Origin: Deltaproteobacteria bacterium
GTDB taxonomy: Bacteria; Desulfobacterota; Desulfobacteria; Desulfobacterales; ETH-SRB1
Assembly: GCA_030272815.1 (NCBI GenBank)
Contig: JAJSZT010000008.1
Location: forward strand, 1-64,000
Length of the DNA: 64,000 nucleotides
Direction of reading: 5' to 3'
The notes under the pieces were generated by a model that was not told where the DNA came from, made no database searches, and saw only the letters and a list, made by a program, of their open reading frames with translations. A program made the position numbers and the translations under genes. The first letter of the stretch is position 1. Each line of letters opens with the position of its first letter. Below are positions 26,852 through 34,991 of the stretch, piece after piece.

Positions 26852-27907
26852 ATGTCAATACGAGAAGATTTTGAAAATCGTGAAAGGACATTTATTTCTT
26901 CATTCGGTTGTTTAAGCTCGGAAACAAAGGGCCGAATAAGAAAGGAAGCGCCTTGTCCCATCCGCACCGCTTTTCAGAGAGACAGAGATAGAATCGTTTA
27001 CTCCAATGCCTTCAGGCGGTTAAAGCATAAAACCCAGGTTTTTTTATCTCCCCTGGGCGATCATTATCGAACACGACTGACCCATACTCTTGAAGTGTCG
27101 GAAATAGCAAGAACAATCGCCAGGGCAATGCGTTTAAACGAAGATTTGGTTGAAGCCATTGCTCTCGGCCATGATCTTGGACATACACCATTTGGTCATG
27201 GCGGAGAAACAGCTCTCAAAGAAATATATTCAGAGAGCTTTTCGCATAATGAGCAGAGCCTGCGTGTTGTGGATATTTTAAGCAATAACGGGAAGGGACT
27301 TAATCTTACTTACGAGGTGCGTGATGGAATTTTGAAACATTCAAAAGGATTTGGGAATATTATGCCGAGCGATCCATCAGAGCAGGCATATACCATTGAG
27401 GGCAGAGTACTGCGTGTTTCCGATATAATTGCATACCTGAACCACGATCTTGATGATGCGATCAGGAGTGGGGTAATAAGTTCCGAACAGGTGCCTGAAT
27501 CCTGCCTGAAGATAATTGGGCATTCGCATTCGGAGCGGGCCAGAACAATGATTGAAGATGTTATTTCGTCCAGTGAAGTTATAGATGATGAATTATGCCT
27601 GCGCATTAGCGATAAAGTATATTCCGCGATGAAGATTTTAAGAGAGTTTCTTTATGAAAATGTATATCGTTCGCCTCAGGTGCACAAAGAGTTTGTAAAG
27701 GCAAAGAAAATTCTTTCCGATCTATATTCCTTTTTTTTAAATAATGAAGATAACCTTCAAAGAGAACTCGAAAATATGGAAATGGCAGCTTGCATGAATA
27801 ACAGCCAATCCAGAGAAAGGGTTGTTTGTGATTTAATTGCCAGTATAACAGACAGATATGCTCTTGATCTTTATAAGAAAATCTTTTTCCCTTCTCCACT
27901 TGTTTAG
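26852..27907 (+). CDS. dgt: Deoxyguanosinetriphosphate triphosphohydrolase-like protein (HD domain)
   Basis: A 351-residue HD-superfamily dNTPase that releases triphosphate from dGTP or other dNTPs. The N-terminal CPIRTAFQRDRDRIVYSNAFRRLKHKTQVF is a dNTPase signature. The metal motifs are RLTHTLEVSEIARTIAR (H) and AIALGHDLGHTPFGHGGE (HD). The length suits the short Dgt group. The TAG stop lies inside the left inverted end of the element at 27903-28068. The gene may share a transcript with the cysteine-cluster genes beyond it. Confidence 0.93.
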   Translation: MSIREDFENRERTFISSFGCLSSETKGRIRKEAPCPIRTAFQRDRDRIVYSNAFRRLKHKTQVFLSPLGDHYRTRLTHTLEVSEIARTIARAMRLNEDLVEAIALGHDLGHTPFGHGGETALKEIYSESFSHNEQSLRVVDILSNNGKGLNLTYEVRDGILKHSKGFGNIMPSDPSEQAYTIEGRVLRVSDIIAYLNHDLDDAIRSGVISSEQVPESCLKIIGHSHSERARTMIEDVISSSEVIDDELCLRISDKVYSAMKILREFLYENVYRSPQVHKEFVKAKKILSDLYSFFLNNEDNLQRELENMEMAACMNNSQSRERVVCDLIASITDRYALDLYKKIFFPSPLV

Positions 27908-28068
27908 GGCAGTGGAAATAAATAATGCCCCAATATTGCGCCGGATTTTGGTTCGGATTCAAGGCGCATCAAGGGGCGCATATCGGGATATGCAACTCTT
28001 GATGCAACGCAGAAGCCGGATCAAAAGACAAGTAAGATGGGGCATTATTTATTTCGCACTGCCCTAAA
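27903..28068. repeat. 166-bp element with perfect TTTAGGGCAGTG inverted ends next to dgt
   Basis: The left end TTTAGGGCAGTGGAAATAAA and the right end are reverse complements over 32 bases with one mismatch. The inner part contains GGCGCATCAAG-type repeats. It starts in the dgt stop codon (TAG at 27905-27907) and ends 12 bases before the next gene's ATG, so the new junctions supplied both a stop and a leader. No ORF; MITE-like. Confidence 0.88.
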
Positions 28069-28080
28069 ACCGGAAGCCGG

Positions 28081-28746
28081 ATGCCTTTAAATCTTGAAGA
28101 AATTAGATCAAATCAAAATAAGTATCCGCCTTTTTTAAAAAGGCTGGGAACAATATGGGCGGATATGGGGAAAAAATATCAGGAAGCCGCTGATTATTAT
28201 GGTTTTTTCTGTAATGGATGTGAGGATAATTGTTGTTATACCCGTTTTTATCATCATACACTTTTGGAATATCTTTTTATTATGAAAGGATACAGCGCTC
28301 TTGAACATGAAATACAGAATCAGGTGGCAGAAAGGGCCCTGGAAGTATGTGCTAAAACCGTAGAGTATGACAAAACAGGAAAAACCGTGCGATTGTTGTG
28401 CCCGCTGAATTTTGACGGTTTGTGTATATTATATGAATACCGTCCTATGATATGCAGGCTGCATGGTATTCCTCATCAGCTTCAAAAGCCCGGTCAAGGC
28501 ATAGTGTATAGCCCTGGGTGTGAAGCCTTTACAAAACAGTGTGAAGGGAAAGAATATATTAAATTTGACAGAACACCTTTTTACGTTGAAATGGCTAAAC
28601 TTGAAAGCCAGTTAAGAGAAGCGGTCGGTTTTGCGCAGAAGTTTAAAATGACCGTGGCAGAGATGTTGATTACACCTGAAGCTTACCCACAGTCGAATTT
28701 TGATTGTAAAGTAAAAAGCTCCAAATCCAAGAAGCGCGAGTTATGA
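28081..28746 (+). CDS. YkgJ-family cysteine cluster protein
   Basis: A 221-residue protein with a conserved cysteine cluster: FFCNGCEDNCCYTRFYHH (C-x2-C-x3-CC), CPLNFDGLCILYEYRPMICRLHG and SPGCEAF. The YkgJ (CxxCxxCC) family is thought to bind a metal or an iron-sulfur cluster, but its function is unknown. The ATG overlaps nothing upstream, since it follows the repeat element, while its stop overlaps the next gene by four bases. Cytoplasmic. Confidence 0.82.
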   Translation: MPLNLEEIRSNQNKYPPFLKRLGTIWADMGKKYQEAADYYGFFCNGCEDNCCYTRFYHHTLLEYLFIMKGYSALEHEIQNQVAERALEVCAKTVEYDKTGKTVRLLCPLNFDGLCILYEYRPMICRLHGIPHQLQKPGQGIVYSPGCEAFTKQCEGKEYIKFDRTPFYVEMAKLESQLREAVGFAQKFKMTVAEMLITPEAYPQSNFDCKVKSSKSKKREL

Positions 28747-29525
28747 AAAATTTAGATATAGATGCTCTTGATAAAATAGCCGGCAGAAGGCTCGAAAAAA
28801 ATGATACTTTTTCATTTCAATGCCACCCGGGACTTTCTTGTTTTAATAAGTGCTGCCGGAATCTCAACCTTTTTTTATATCCATATGATGTCGTAAGACT
28901 AAAAAATAAACTTGGAATCACTTCGGATCAGTTTGTTGAAAAATATGTAGATATTGTTATGCGTGATTCCAGTTTTTTCCCTGATGTACTTCTTCGAATG
29001 TCGGAAAATAAAGAGAGGACATGCCCTTTTTTAGGCGAATCGGGTTGCCTGGTTTATCCGGACCGTCCTGATGCCTGCCGTACGTTTCCTATAGAACAAG
29101 GCGTTATTTATGATGCTAAAACAAAAAAAACAAATCTAATTCATTTTTTCAGACCTCCTGACTTTTGCCTTGGGCGGTATGAAAGCGAACAGTGGACTAC
29201 GGAATCATGGGCAAAGGACCAGGATGCAGTAATATATAACAAAATGACTGTCAAATGGTCTGAGTTAAAGAGTTTGTTTCAGGTTGATCCATGGGGCAGG
29301 GAAGGGCCGGGCGGCCCTAAAGGGAAGATGGCTTTTATGGCAATATATAACATAGACCTTTTTCGCGATTTTTTGTTTAAAAGCAGTTTCTTGAAAAGAT
29401 ACAAGATAAAATATGAAATTTTAAAAAAAGTAAAAAAAGATGATGTGGAATTGATGAAGCTGGGTTTTGAATGGGTAAAATATTTTCTTTGGGGTATTAA
29501 GACTAAATCCATAAGAAACAGGTAA
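28743..29525 (+). CDS. YkgJ-family cysteine cluster protein
   Basis: A 260-residue protein. Its cluster motifs are CHPGLSCFNKCCRNLNLF, CPFLGESGCLVYPDRPDACRTFP and PDFCLGRYESEQW. It is a clear paralogue of the protein encoded at 30781-31509 on the other strand (shared PYDVVRLKNKLGI / PYDILRLKNNLGI pattern). The start overlaps the preceding gene (ATGA), so the two are translated together. Possible metal-site protein; no role assigned. Confidence 0.82.
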   Translation: MKNLDIDALDKIAGRRLEKNDTFSFQCHPGLSCFNKCCRNLNLFLYPYDVVRLKNKLGITSDQFVEKYVDIVMRDSSFFPDVLLRMSENKERTCPFLGESGCLVYPDRPDACRTFPIEQGVIYDAKTKKTNLIHFFRPPDFCLGRYESEQWTTESWAKDQDAVIYNKMTVKWSELKSLFQVDPWGREGPGGPKGKMAFMAIYNIDLFRDFLFKSSFLKRYKIKYEILKKVKKDDVELMKLGFEWVKYFLWGIKTKSIRNR

Positions 29526-29530
29526 CGTTA

Positions 29531-29636
29531 TATAGACTTTCAGATAATTAATTTCACAAGGCCAGAAGGAGGAAGGCGTATTAGTTATACGTCGACGACT
29601 GATAACACAGTGAAATTATTTATCTGAAAGTCTATA
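29531..29636. repeat. Palindromic element TATAGACTTTCAGATAA, copy C (106 bp)
   Basis: Same inverted ends as copies A, B and D, with a shorter core. It starts five bases after the stop of the cysteine-cluster gene. Its right end carries the TAG stop codon of the SDR gene read on the minus strand, so the SDR stop is supplied by the element. Confidence 0.92.
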
Positions 29637-30447
29637 AAACTCCTTTTGGCATTGGTTGAACTGTTTCTCCGCCAAGAGTATAGCCTCCATCAATCTTAAT
29701 TACACTTCCAGTCATAAACGGTGCATCCTTAACAACAAATAGAACGGCATTAACTACATCCTCAATAGTCCCTGTTCGTCCAAGCAGTGTGTGATTAATT
29801 AGTGCTTTCTGCTGCGCTTTGTTTAGAAGCTTCCACCCTCTTGTTTTTTCACCATGTCTGGTCTCAACAATTCCCAGCATTATTTCATTTACACGGACGT
29901 GGGGCGCCCCAATACGTGCCCATGTTTCTGTGAGGAGAGATATCCCCCTGTTTGCCGCAGCATATCCATCATTAAAAATAAGGCTTGCAGGCCCTGACCT
30001 GCCGGTAATGCCGGCAATAGAGGAAAAGTTTATAACTACGCCATTTTCTGAAGATTTGAGATAGGGGAGGGCTGAATCAAAAACCCACCATTTGGCGCGA
30101 AGAGTCGTAGCCATTTCAAGATCCCACTGCTCCTGGACATACTTACCATGTACTACTGGCCAGCCTCCGCGTTCTATGTTATTTATAAGAATGTCGAGGC
30201 GGCCGAAGCGATCAATAACTTTCCTTATTAGTCCTTGAACTTTTTCAGTCTCAAGCAAGTTTGTCTTTATAATAAGGTGTTCAACATCTGTTTCAGCAAA
30301 ATCCTGTTTCAATTCATCAAGACTTTCTTCCCAGTCAAAATAATTTAAGGCAACTTTAACCCCCTCATTCGCAAGGGCAAGTCCTATGCCTTTACCTATG
30401 CCTTTGACGGCTCCAAGAACCAAAGCCACTTTATCTTTAATCTCCAT
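29632..30447 (-). CDS. SDR-family protein without the usual catalytic lysine
   Basis: A 271-residue classical-length short-chain dehydrogenase/reductase. The Rossmann motif VALVLGAVKGIGKGIG is at the N terminus, NNIER replaces the usual NNAG, and the serine of the active site is kept (INFSSIAG). The active-site tyrosine Y162 is followed by N166 in GYAAANRG, where the family has YxxxK. The common dehydrogenase mechanism needs that lysine. The protein may therefore bind cofactor without being a normal oxidoreductase, or use another chemistry. I start it at the ATG 30447 (AAGG ten bases before); a TTG at 30456 adds three residues. The stop codon lies in repeat copy C. Confidence 0.83.
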   Translation of the reverse strand: MEIKDKVALVLGAVKGIGKGIGLALANEGVKVALNYFDWEESLDELKQDFAETDVEHLIIKTNLLETEKVQGLIRKVIDRFGRLDILINNIERGGWPVVHGKYVQEQWDLEMATTLRAKWWVFDSALPYLKSSENGVVINFSSIAGITGRSGPASLIFNDGYAAANRGISLLTETWARIGAPHVRVNEIMLGIVETRHGEKTRGWKLLNKAQQKALINHTLLGRTGTIEDVVNAVLFVVKDAPFMTGSVIKIDGGYTLGGETVQPMPKGVL

Positions 30448-30456
30448 GAGGTACAA

Positions 30457-30780
30457 ACCTTGTTAAGTAGTGCCTGAAGGCGCAAAACAAAAAAGTTGCA
30501 CTGATCAGGCGTAACCGTTCAGCCTCTTTACACGCTGATTTAATGTCGAATATCGAACAAGGAATGTCGAATTATGAAGTTTTAAATGCGACAAAAGTTT
30601 TGCTGTCCGAATAATTCGTACAGCAAAGCCAATTAAACGCCTTTTAAAATCAAATTTGCTACATTCCTTCCTTCGACATTCATTATTCCTTGTTCGATAT
30701 TCGACATTCTTTTTTGTTTTGCAACTTTTTTGTGTTGCACCCGTGCCTGAAGCGGATATCTTTTATAAGACAGTTACAAA
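30457..30780. other. Gene-free stretch occupied by an AT-rich inverted-repeat element
   Basis: From 30467 to 30755 it is framed by GTGCCTGAAG in direct orientation (possible target duplication). Between these lie CAAAACAAAAAAGTTGCAC and its near complement, then inverted TCGAATATCGAACAAGGAAT / ATTCCTTGTTCGATATTCGA units. This is MITE-like DNA without ORFs. Confidence 0.65.
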
Positions 30781-31509
30781 TTATTTTCTGCCAAAAATTT
30801 TAATTTTTATACTCTTAATGCCCAGTTTTAAAAGTTCTACATCGTCATTTTTTACATTATCTAGTGTTTCTGAATCAATATCAAGGTCATCCAGTATGCC
30901 TTTGTCAAATATATGATACCTGAACGTATCCAGATCATAACATGCCATATGAAAAAATCGTTCTGTTTTAATAAATAATTGACCGGGCATAAAACGGTTC
31001 TTAAGGCTGATGATTTCCATCAACATGTCATTCATCTTGTTATAAATTTCGATCCCTTGTTCTTTTATCCAATTCTGGATTGTATTGACTTGTCCCCGCT
31101 TAAAGCCCTGGCAGTGAGGCTCTTTAACCAACAGGTATTGTTCGGTATTCCGGCCTGTTTCTCTGGAACGTGTTAAAACTCGGACAAGAGGGTAGGTGCG
31201 GCATGATGAGGGGCGGTCCTTGTACACAGTGCAACCGGAACTGGAGACAAATGGACATTTTAATTCAGAGGTATGATCGGGTTTAAGGGTAATGACAGGA
31301 AGCCCTGATTCAGGGCCTGTGTGTTGGGTGGCATAGCGTTCTAAAAAAAGATCGGAAGGTATGCCGAGGTTGTTTTTGAGACGCAATATGTCGTAAGGAG
31401 TTAAAAACTGGTTGAGGTCTCTGCAGCATTCATTGAAACACGGCACGTTTGCTGAGCATTTAAATCTAAAATTATCGTTTAATGATAGGGGCACAAAGTT
31501 TTCACTCAT
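30781..31509 (-). CDS. YkgJ-family cysteine cluster protein
   Basis: A 242-residue protein with the same motif order as its paralogue at 28743: CSANVPCFNECCRDLNQF, CPFVSSSGCTVYKDRPSSCRTYP and PHCQGF. It is a stand-alone minus-strand gene, and with its paralogue it brackets the SDR gene. It starts at ATG 31509. The function of the family is not established; metal or cluster binding is likely from the cysteines. Its 5' side faces the apr promoter region in divergent arrangement, so the two share an intergenic region. Confidence 0.82.
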   Translation of the reverse strand: MSENFVPLSLNDNFRFKCSANVPCFNECCRDLNQFLTPYDILRLKNNLGIPSDLFLERYATQHTGPESGLPVITLKPDHTSELKCPFVSSSGCTVYKDRPSSCRTYPLVRVLTRSRETGRNTEQYLLVKEPHCQGFKRGQVNTIQNWIKEQGIEIYNKMNDMLMEIISLKNRFMPGQLFIKTERFFHMACYDLDTFRYHIFDKGILDDLDIDSETLDNVKNDDVELLKLGIKSIKIKIFGRK

Positions 31510-32037
31510 AAAATTTATTCCTTTGTTATATTTTTTTTGAAAGAGGTAGCATTTTTCTCTATCATGTCAACAATAAATTGTCAAAAGACTAACTGAATTA
31601 ACTTCAGATTAATAGAGCCTGATAACATATGTAATACTACATATAGGGTTAAATTGTATTGCGCTATCCATATTTAGTTATTGAACAGTATATTCGTTTA
31701 ATTTGAAATATATTTTGATATTTGTTCAGCCAAAAGTTCTTGACATCCATAAACATGAATGGTATTAAATAAATCTATTTGTATATAATCTATCTTATTG
31801 ATTTTAAAAGATATTTACAATCATTCGTTGCTCTGTGTTTTGAGCATGTTCTCTATTGATTTGAATAGATGAGGATTGAATTTTTTTGTGAAATAAAAAT
31901 TTAAGGTGGCTAAAAGCTATTCTTTTAGGCCACGGTTACGAAGGGAGGTGCAAAGAGCTTAAATTTATACTAGTAAAGAAATTTAATGGTTGTTGAGCAA
32001 CTAAAATACTTACAAAGCAAAATTAGGAGGTATATTA
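31510..32037. other. Divergent intergenic region and long leader upstream of aprBA
   Basis: This 528-base gap holds no ORF. It contains the promoter-like pair described at 31740-31768, an AT-rich tract, GGGAGGTGCAAAG at about 31943 and the aprB ribosome binding site AGGAGGTATATTA. If that promoter is used, the aprBA leader is about 260 bases. Confidence 0.6.
31740..31768 (+). promoter_or_regulatory. Probable housekeeping-type promoter of aprBA
   Basis: TTGACA (31740-31745), a spacer of exactly 17 bases and TATTAA (31763-31768) make a good -35/-10 pair of sigma-70 type. It points toward aprB. Direct evidence for its use is lacking. Confidence 0.5.
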
Positions 32038-32469
32038 ATGCCAAGTTATGTAATTACGGAAAAATGTGACGGCTGTAAGGGTGGAGATAAAACCGCCTGT
32101 ATGTACATTTGTCCTAACGACCTTATGGTCCTGGATCCCAACGCAATGAAGGCGTACAACCAGGAGCCCAATCAGTGCTGGGAATGTTTTTCTTGTGTAA
32201 AGATTTGTCCTACGCAGGCAATCGAAGTAAGAGGCTACTCTGATTTTGTTCCTCTTGGAAGCAGTGTTATGCCGATGCTCGGTACAGAGGATATTATGTG
32301 GACCTGCAAGTTCAGAAATGGTCTTGTCAAACGCTTTAAATTCCCTATCCGGACTACTGCTGAAGGGGCCGCCAATGCTTATCCGGACCTCAAAGGTAAA
32401 GACCTTGACAGCGAACTGCTTTCCACAGAAGAGGCTGATGGTTACACAATCGCAACTCCTGCGACTTAA
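32038..32469 (+). CDS. aprB: Adenylylsulfate (APS) reductase beta subunit
   Basis: A 143-residue iron-sulfur subunit of dissimilatory APS reductase. The two [4Fe-4S] sites are formed by CDGCKGGDKTACMYICP and CWECFSCVKICP. The C-terminal extension (FVPLGSSVMPMLGTEDIMWTC) wraps the alpha subunit in known structures. The clusters pass electrons to the FAD of AprA for reduction of APS to sulfite and AMP. AGGAGG stands eight bases before the ATG. It is 69 bases upstream of aprA and clearly in the same operon. Cytoplasmic. Confidence 0.98.
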   Translation: MPSYVITEKCDGCKGGDKTACMYICPNDLMVLDPNAMKAYNQEPNQCWECFSCVKICPTQAIEVRGYSDFVPLGSSVMPMLGTEDIMWTCKFRNGLVKRFKFPIRTTAEGAANAYPDLKGKDLDSELLSTEEADGYTIATPAT

Positions 32470-32538
32470 GCGGACTGAAGTTTGTCAAGATCTATTAAAT
32501 GAATAATTTACAAATATATTTTTTAAGGAGGATAAAAT

Positions 32539-34512
32539 ATGGGATTACCAGATAAACCTTTGGGTGAAATTAAGGCCGTAAGGGATCCGGAAGTAGATGA
32601 ACGAGAAGTTGATATTCTGATCGTAGGTGGCGGTATGGCTGCCACTGGTACTGCTTTCGAGGTTAAGAAATGGACAGATGCGTCGGTTCTGCTTTGCGAC
32701 AAAGCATCGCTGGAGCGCAGCGGCGCCGTTGCCCAGGGCCTTTCAGCTATTAATACATATATTGGTGACAATAAGCCGGAAGACTATGTCCGTATGGTCC
32801 GCAACGACCTTATGGGTATAGTTCGTGAAGACCTTATCTTTGACCTCGGCTGCCATATTGATGATTCAGTCCATCTGTTTGAGGAATGGGGTCTTCCGAT
32901 GTGGAAGAAAACAGAAGATGGAAAAAACCTGGACGGTAAAGCAGGCCTGAAGATGGGAACATTGAAATCCGGTGCTACACCAGTTCGTACAGGTAAATGG
33001 CAGATCATGATTAACGGCGAATCTTACAAGAGAATCGTTGCTGAAGCTGCAAAACTTGCACTTGGGGAAGAAAATATTATTGAGCGTTGTTTTATAGTTG
33101 AGCTTCTTCTTGATGCTAATGAAGAAAACCGTATTGCAGGCGCGGTAGGTTTTTCTGTACGTGAAAACAAAGTCTATATTATTAAGTGCAAAACCATGAT
33201 GGTAGCATGCGGCGGCGCAGTTAACATTTATCAGCCACGTTCCATTGGTGAAGGTATGGGCCGTGCATGGTATCCTGTATGGAATGCAGGTTCCACATAT
33301 ACCATGGCTATGAAGGTTGGTGCCGAGCTTACAATGATGGAAAACCGTTTCACCCCGGCACGTTTTAAAGATGGTTATGGACCTGTTGGCGCATGGTTCC
33401 TCCTGTTCAAGGCCAAAGCTCTGAATGGTCTTGGAGAAGCCTTTGCAGGAAGCGATGCCGCCAAGGCAGAGCTTGCAAAATATGCTCCTTATGGAACTGC
33501 CGCTATTACACCTACCTGCCTGCGTAACCACCTGATGCTGTTTGAGATGAAAGAGGGCCGCGGTCCCATCATGATGGATACCGTTACTGCACTTGCCGCT
33601 ATCGGCGAAACCATGAGCAAGAAAGAGCTCAAGCATCTTGAGTCAGAGGCATGGGAAGATTTTCTCGATATGACATGTGGACAGGCAAATCTGTGGTGTG
33701 CGCAGAACTGCGAACCTGAAAAGAAGAATTCCGAGATTATGCCTACAGAGCCTTATCTGCTTGGATCACATTCAGGTTGCTGCGGTATCTGGGTATCAGG
33801 ACCGAATTTTGACTGGGTACCTGATTCATACAAGTGGGATTATAAAGGCAAAGTATATAACCGTATGACCACAGTTAATGGTCTGTTTACTTCCGGTGAT
33901 GGTGTGGGGGCTTCCGGCCATAAGTTTTCATCCGGCGCTCATGCGGAAGGACGTATATGTGCTAAGTCTATGGCACGACTTGTCCGTGATAATGCAGACT
34001 TTACTCCAACCCTTGCTCAGTCAACTCAGGAACTGGTAGATCTGGTTTACAAACCGGTCAGAATTTATCTGGATCACTGCGGACTGACAACAGACGAAAC
34101 AATTAACCCCAACTATGTCAAGCCTTCAGGCATGGCGCTTCGTCTGATGAAAGCTACCAACGAGTATGGCGGTGGTACTTCCACATATTATCAGACCAGC
34201 TCTAAAGCACTTGAGATAATAATGGATCTTCTCCAGACGATGCGTGAAGACTGTGAGAAACTGGCTGCCGGCGATGTCCATGAACTGATGAGATGCTGGG
34301 AGATCGACCATCGTATCTGGACTGTTGAGGCACATCTGCGTCACATCCAGTTCCGTAAAGAGACCCGTTATCCTGGTTTTTACTATCAGGCTGATTATCC
34401 TGGACAGGATGATGAGAACTGGTTCTGCTTTGTTAACTCAAAGTATGATGTAAAAGCCAAGACCTGGGAAATGATCAAGAAAGATTACATCAAGATCATT
34501 CCTGATGCATAG
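32539..34512 (+). CDS. aprA: Adenylylsulfate (APS) reductase alpha subunit
   Basis: A 657-residue flavoprotein of the fumarate-reductase superfamily. The FAD-binding motif IVGGGMAATGTAFEV is at residues 28-43, with SGAVAQGLSAIN and the active-site region ANLWCAQNCEPE downstream. It reduces APS to sulfite and AMP together with AprB. The length is normal. A perfect hairpin terminator follows the gene. Confidence 0.98.
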   Translation: MGLPDKPLGEIKAVRDPEVDEREVDILIVGGGMAATGTAFEVKKWTDASVLLCDKASLERSGAVAQGLSAINTYIGDNKPEDYVRMVRNDLMGIVREDLIFDLGCHIDDSVHLFEEWGLPMWKKTEDGKNLDGKAGLKMGTLKSGATPVRTGKWQIMINGESYKRIVAEAAKLALGEENIIERCFIVELLLDANEENRIAGAVGFSVRENKVYIIKCKTMMVACGGAVNIYQPRSIGEGMGRAWYPVWNAGSTYTMAMKVGAELTMMENRFTPARFKDGYGPVGAWFLLFKAKALNGLGEAFAGSDAAKAELAKYAPYGTAAITPTCLRNHLMLFEMKEGRGPIMMDTVTALAAIGETMSKKELKHLESEAWEDFLDMTCGQANLWCAQNCEPEKKNSEIMPTEPYLLGSHSGCCGIWVSGPNFDWVPDSYKWDYKGKVYNRMTTVNGLFTSGDGVGASGHKFSSGAHAEGRICAKSMARLVRDNADFTPTLAQSTQELVDLVYKPVRIYLDHCGLTTDETINPNYVKPSGMALRLMKATNEYGGGTSTYYQTSSKALEIIMDLLQTMREDCEKLAAGDVHELMRCWEIDHRIWTVEAHLRHIQFRKETRYPGFYYQADYPGQDDENWFCFVNSKYDVKAKTWEMIKKDYIKIIPDA

Positions 34513-34546
34513 TAAATCGGCTATATTAAATAGTCTATGATACCCG

Positions 34547-34580
34547 CCTCCAGGCATCGCAAGATGCCTGGAGGTTTTTA
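34547..34580 (+). terminator. Rho-independent terminator of aprBA
   Basis: The arms CCTCCAGGCATC and GATGCCTGGAGG are perfectly paired over 12 bp around a GCAA tetraloop, and TTTTTATT follows. It is the strongest terminator in the window and separates aprBA from qmoABC. Confidence 0.95.
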
Positions 34581-34623
34581 TTAATTTAGATGTGTTCAAT
34601 TGGTTTGATTGGTCTGATTGGAT

Positions 34624-34730
34624 TATAGACTTTCAGATAAATAATTTCACTGTGTTATCAGTCGTCGATGTATAAACTAATACGCCTTTTTCCTTCTGGC
34701 CTTGTGAAATTAATTATCTGAAAGTTTATA
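34624..34730. repeat. Palindromic element TATAGACTTTCAGATAA, copy D (107 bp), between aprA and qmoA
   Basis: Same inverted ends as copies A-C, with a core almost identical to the reverse complement of copy C. It lies after the aprBA terminator and ahead of the copy E element, in the aprA-qmoA gap. Confidence 0.92.
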
Positions 34731-34791
34731 GCTAATTGTTTAATCAAACCAATCAAACTAATTGAGCTAATGCAGATGACTATCAGTTTTT

Positions 34792-34955
34792 AACCTAAGT
34801 TGAACGCTTTTTTGCGAAGAAATGTGCTAAGATCTTAATGCAGCAAGGTTTGCGAAAAGCGTAGGCATACCAATGGATATGTCGAGACTTTTCGCAAGTC
34901 CTTGATGCGCAAGAGATTGGTGCAGTTCGAGTAAAAAATCGCTCAATTTAGGTTT
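34792..34955. repeat. AACCTAAGTTGA element, copy E, upstream of qmoA
   Basis: About 164 bases starting AACCTAAGTTGAACGC and ending ATCGCTCAATTTAGGTT, so the ends are inverted repeats. It matches the reverse complement of the element at 42437-42624 along its length (AGAAATGTGCT.AGATCTT, GCAAGGTTTGCGAAAA, GGATATGTCGAG and TGATGCGCAA are shared). It lies 37 bases before qmoA and therefore inside its leader. Confidence 0.88.
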
Positions 34956-34991
34956 AACCAAATAGAAAAATTAAAAGCATGGAGGGATAGC

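Noticed and set aside
32866-33636. 256-residue minus-strand ORF in aprA
   Set aside because: It is a shadow of a highly conserved gene, with no start signal.
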